NCBI GenBank assembly: GCA_036501535.1
Contig: DASYAE010000209.1
Coordinates: 34,361 to 98,360 of the forward strand
DNA from: DASYAE01 sp036501535
Lineage (GTDB): Bacteria; Actinomycetota; Actinomycetes; Streptomycetales; Catenulisporaceae
Reading direction: 5' to 3'
Length of the DNA: 64,000 bases
Below the pieces are notes generated by a model. That model saw only the letters and a program-made list of their open reading frames with translations, was not told the DNA's origin and ran no database searches. Below, in pieces: positions 62,201 through 64,000 of this stretch. A program made the position numbers and the translations under genes. The stretch's first letter is position 1. Each line of letters opens with the position of its first letter.

Positions 62201-62832
62201 AGGCGGAGAAGGACTACGCGGCCCTGGGCAAGGTCAACCCGCTGGCGCTGGAGGAGTTCGCGGCGCTGGAGGAGCGGTACAAGTTCCTCAACGAGCAGCT
62301 GGAGGACCTGAAGAAGACCCGGACCGACCTGCTCCAGGTGGTCAAGGAGGTCGACGAGCGGGTGCAGCAGGTCTTCGCCGAGGCCTACGCGGACACCGCG
62401 CGCGAGTTCGAGGGCGTGTTCTCCCGGCTGTTCCCGGGCGGCGAGGGCCGGCTGTTCCTGACCGACCCGGACGACATGCTCACCACCGGCATCGAGGTCG
62501 AGGCCCGTCCGCCGGGCAAGAAGGTCAAGCGGCTCTCGTTGCTCTCCGGCGGCGAGCGCTCGCTGACCGCGGTGGCGCTGCTGGTGGCCATCTTCAAGGC
62601 GCGCCCGTCGCCGTTCTACGTGATGGACGAGGTCGAGGCGGCGCTGGACGACACCAACCTGCAGCGGCTGATCCGGATCTTCGAGGAGCTGCGCGAGTCC
62701 TCGCAGCTGATCGTGATCACGCACCAGAAGCGCACCATGGAGGTCGCCGACGCGCTCTACGGCGTCTCCATGCGCGGCGACGGAATCACGACCGTGATTT
62801 CGCAGCGTTTGCGCGACACGGCAGCCGCCTGA
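59218..62832 (+). CDS. smc: Chromosome segregation protein SMC
   Basis: A 1204-residue condensin ATPase. Walker A [20 protein letters not shown] is near residue 32; two long coiled coils flank a hinge (about 520-660); the C-terminal signature [20 protein letters not shown] and Walker B [15 protein letters not shown] are near 1105-1150. GTG 59218 ([13 protein letters not shown]) matches the family start; the frame is open to 59062, but the extra part has poor ribosome signal. Length fits actinobacterial SMC. Partner scpA/scpB genes are not in the window. Confidence 0.96.
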   Translation: [1204 protein letters not shown]

Positions 62833-62974
62833 GGCTTCCTGACGGCCTTTCAGGTGATCACCGCCTGGATTCACTCTGCCGCTGAATCGCGTGGAGCGAT
62901 ATGCTCCCGGAGCGCGACGTCTGTAGTCCTCCCGAGGACACGGGGGTGTCGTCGCGCGGAGAGGGGGCGCGGCC

Positions 62975-63424
62975 ATGGCCGAGGCGAGGGCTCGGGCCAG
63001 GCGGCTTGAAGGGGTGCCGGCGCAGACGGTCGAGGCGTTCGTCGACGCGCTCGAAGCGGCCGACGCGGCACTGCGGGGCATCACCGGGCACCTGGAAGGT
63101 GCCCGCGTGCACGATTTGGCCTTCGGCCGGCTCATCGATGCGGACAAGGTCCGCGACGCCTACCACGACCGGCTGCCTGCGACCGAGGTGAACCTGGCCG
63201 AGGCGCTCGCCGTGCTGGGCCAGTTCTCCACCGAGCTCGCCCCGCCGGAGGCTGCACCGCAGGGTGACGCCCCGTCAGCCGCCGAACCTTCAGTCGATCG
63301 GGAACAGGAGACCGCGTCAGCATGCGAAGCATCCGAAGCCTATTCGCCCGACTCCGCGGCTTCTTCGCCCGGCACAGCGTCCGTGCCAAAGCCGCGGCCG
63401 CGGTCGGAGCAGACGCCGGGATAA
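62975..63424 (+). CDS. Unknown helical protein, possibly EspC/WXG100-like
   Basis: A 149-residue protein. Residues 14-90 are helical (VEAFVDALEAADAALRGITGHLEG ... FGRLIDADKVRDAYHDRL ... NLAEALAVLGQFSTEL), resembling small type VII secretion (EspC/WXG100) proteins in size and helix pattern; the tail (90-149) is disordered and Pro/Ser/Glu-rich. No strict W-x-G motif is present, so the call is tentative. ATG 62975 follows GAGAGGGGGC. Its end overlaps the start of the next gene by 103 bases in another frame. Confidence 0.6.
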   Translation: MAEARARARRLEGVPAQTVEAFVDALEAADAALRGITGHLEGARVHDLAFGRLIDADKVRDAYHDRLPATEVNLAEALAVLGQFSTELAPPEAAPQGDAPSAAEPSVDREQETASACEASEAYSPDSAASSPGTASVPKPRPRSEQTPG

Positions 63425-64000
63425 CCGAGAAGCTGGACGAGGCCTCTCGCGACGCCGCGCAGGCCGCTGCGATCGCGGTCGAGACCGAGGCCGAGGAGAA
63501 GGCGGCGCAGCAGCGCGAGGACGACGAGTCCTTCGTCGAGCACTGGTTCCACCACTACGACCGGGTGTGCGATCACCCGGAGGAGTACCGCGACCACGAG
63601 CGCGAGCCGCTGAACCAGGAGGCCCTGGCCGAGATCGGGCGCAAGCACATGTCCCACATCCGGCTGCCGTCCGTCCGGGTCTACGGCCTGAGCACGCTGG
63701 AGAAGAAGCTCGTCTTCTTCACCTGCGAGCACACCGGCGCGCCGAACCCGTTCCAGGCGCTGGAGCGCATCACCGGCGACGCGGTCGAGTTGCGGCGCGC
63801 CGAGGAAGCGTGGATGGCCGCCTATGAAAAGGTCGGCAAGGCGTCCGAGGGACTGCGTGCCGCCGCCACGCCGCTGCGCGAGGCCTGGCACGGCCCCGAG
63901 GCCGAGCGCTTCGGCCCCGCCCTCGGCGCCTACCTCGAAGGACTGGACGCGCTGGCCGGCTCGATCAAGACCACCGCGGACTGCCTCAAGGCGATCCGCA
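63322..64000 (+). CDS. Unknown protein with WXG100-like domain (truncated by window end)
   Basis: Open from ATG 63322 to the window edge (226 residues, 3' end missing). The basic amphipathic start (MRSIRSLFARLRGFFARHSV) leads into an Ala/Glu-rich helix, a middle domain (IRLPSVRVYGLSTLEKKLVF, then FTCEHTGAP), and a helical part with REAWHGPEAERFGPALGAYL. The W-H-G turn between two helices is the WXG100 hallmark of type VII secreted proteins. The start has AGGAG 11 bases upstream. It overlaps the previous gene by 103 bases, a long overlap; a frameshift joining the two is a less likely alternative. Confidence 0.65.
   Translation, partial: MRSIRSLFARLRGFFARHSVRAKAAAAVGADAGITEKLDEASRDAAQAAAIAVETEAEEKAAQQREDDESFVEHWFHHYDRVCDHPEEYRDHEREPLNQEALAEIGRKHMSHIRLPSVRVYGLSTLEKKLVFFTCEHTGAPNPFQALERITGDAVELRRAEEAWMAAYEKVGKASEGLRAAATPLREAWHGPEAERFGPALGAYLEGLDALAGSIKTTADCLKAIR

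Noticed and set aside
58900..63147. Very long open frame on the minus strand opposite smc (about 1400 codons)
   Set aside because: It is the mirror of the strongly GC3-biased smc gene. The translation is low-complexity (Leu, Gly, Arg, Val) with no recognisable domain, while the plus strand encodes a full SMC.

Overview
This 64 kb window is chromosomal DNA from a high-GC, mycothiol-type filamentous actinobacterium. The evidence is roughly 70% or higher GC with GC-saturated third codon positions, many GTG starts, a chaplin coat protein with a class E sortase, tandem clpP1-clpP2, an Rv2466c-type thioredoxin-fold enzyme, and DUF2550 downstream of atpC. Gene style and order recall Streptomyces relatives such as Catenulispora or Actinospica. 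The genus is inferred and not proven.

Layout. 1-4388: end of phoH, then ybeY, a CBS/CorC membrane protein, a catalytically dead cytidine-deaminase-like protein and an LCP wall-polymer ligase. 4397-5578: two small membrane proteins on the minus strand. 6154-7143: acyl-ACP desaturase with an operator-like palindrome. 7302-9567: a five-repeat chaplin and its likely sortase, i.e. surface coat biogenesis. 9593-12378: a CPA1 antiporter and a broken YbjQ-family gene. 12761-14941: secreted glycoside hydrolase with FN3 and CBM2. 15029-17777: csoR-copA with a CsoR operator. 18022-28735: WecA-type transferase, two AtpI/AtpZ-like assembly proteins, the complete F1Fo ATP synthase operon atpBEFHAGDC, and DUF2550. 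29553-36528: secreted beta-helix protein, cobalamin adenosyltransferase, 3-hydroxybutyryl-CoA dehydrogenase, aminopeptidase N and an Rv2466c-like protein. 36613-41312: an OmpR regulator followed by a 1310-residue open frame joining a complete sensor histidine kinase to a complete MMPL transporter. 41480-46792: DUF4153 membrane protein, rpiB, and a class B PBP with a very long disordered cytoplasmic tail. 47051-47970: tRNA-Gly, tRNA-Pro and a VapBC-like toxin-antitoxin pair. 48502-53027: the proteostasis block tig, clpP1, clpP2, clpX with a ClgR-box-like site. 53100-58787: Pro-rich membrane protein, valS, secreted CAP protein and a small coiled-coil protein. 59218-64000: smc, then two overlapping genes that look like type VII secretion (EspC/WXG100) proteins, the last cut by the window end.

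Most of the window is core housekeeping. The accessory or unusual parts are the kinase-MMPL fusion, the chaplin/sortase pair, the decayed YbjQ gene, the tRNA-linked toxin-antitoxin pair, and the WXG100-like pair after smc. Several genes also carry short tandem duplications at their 3' ends.
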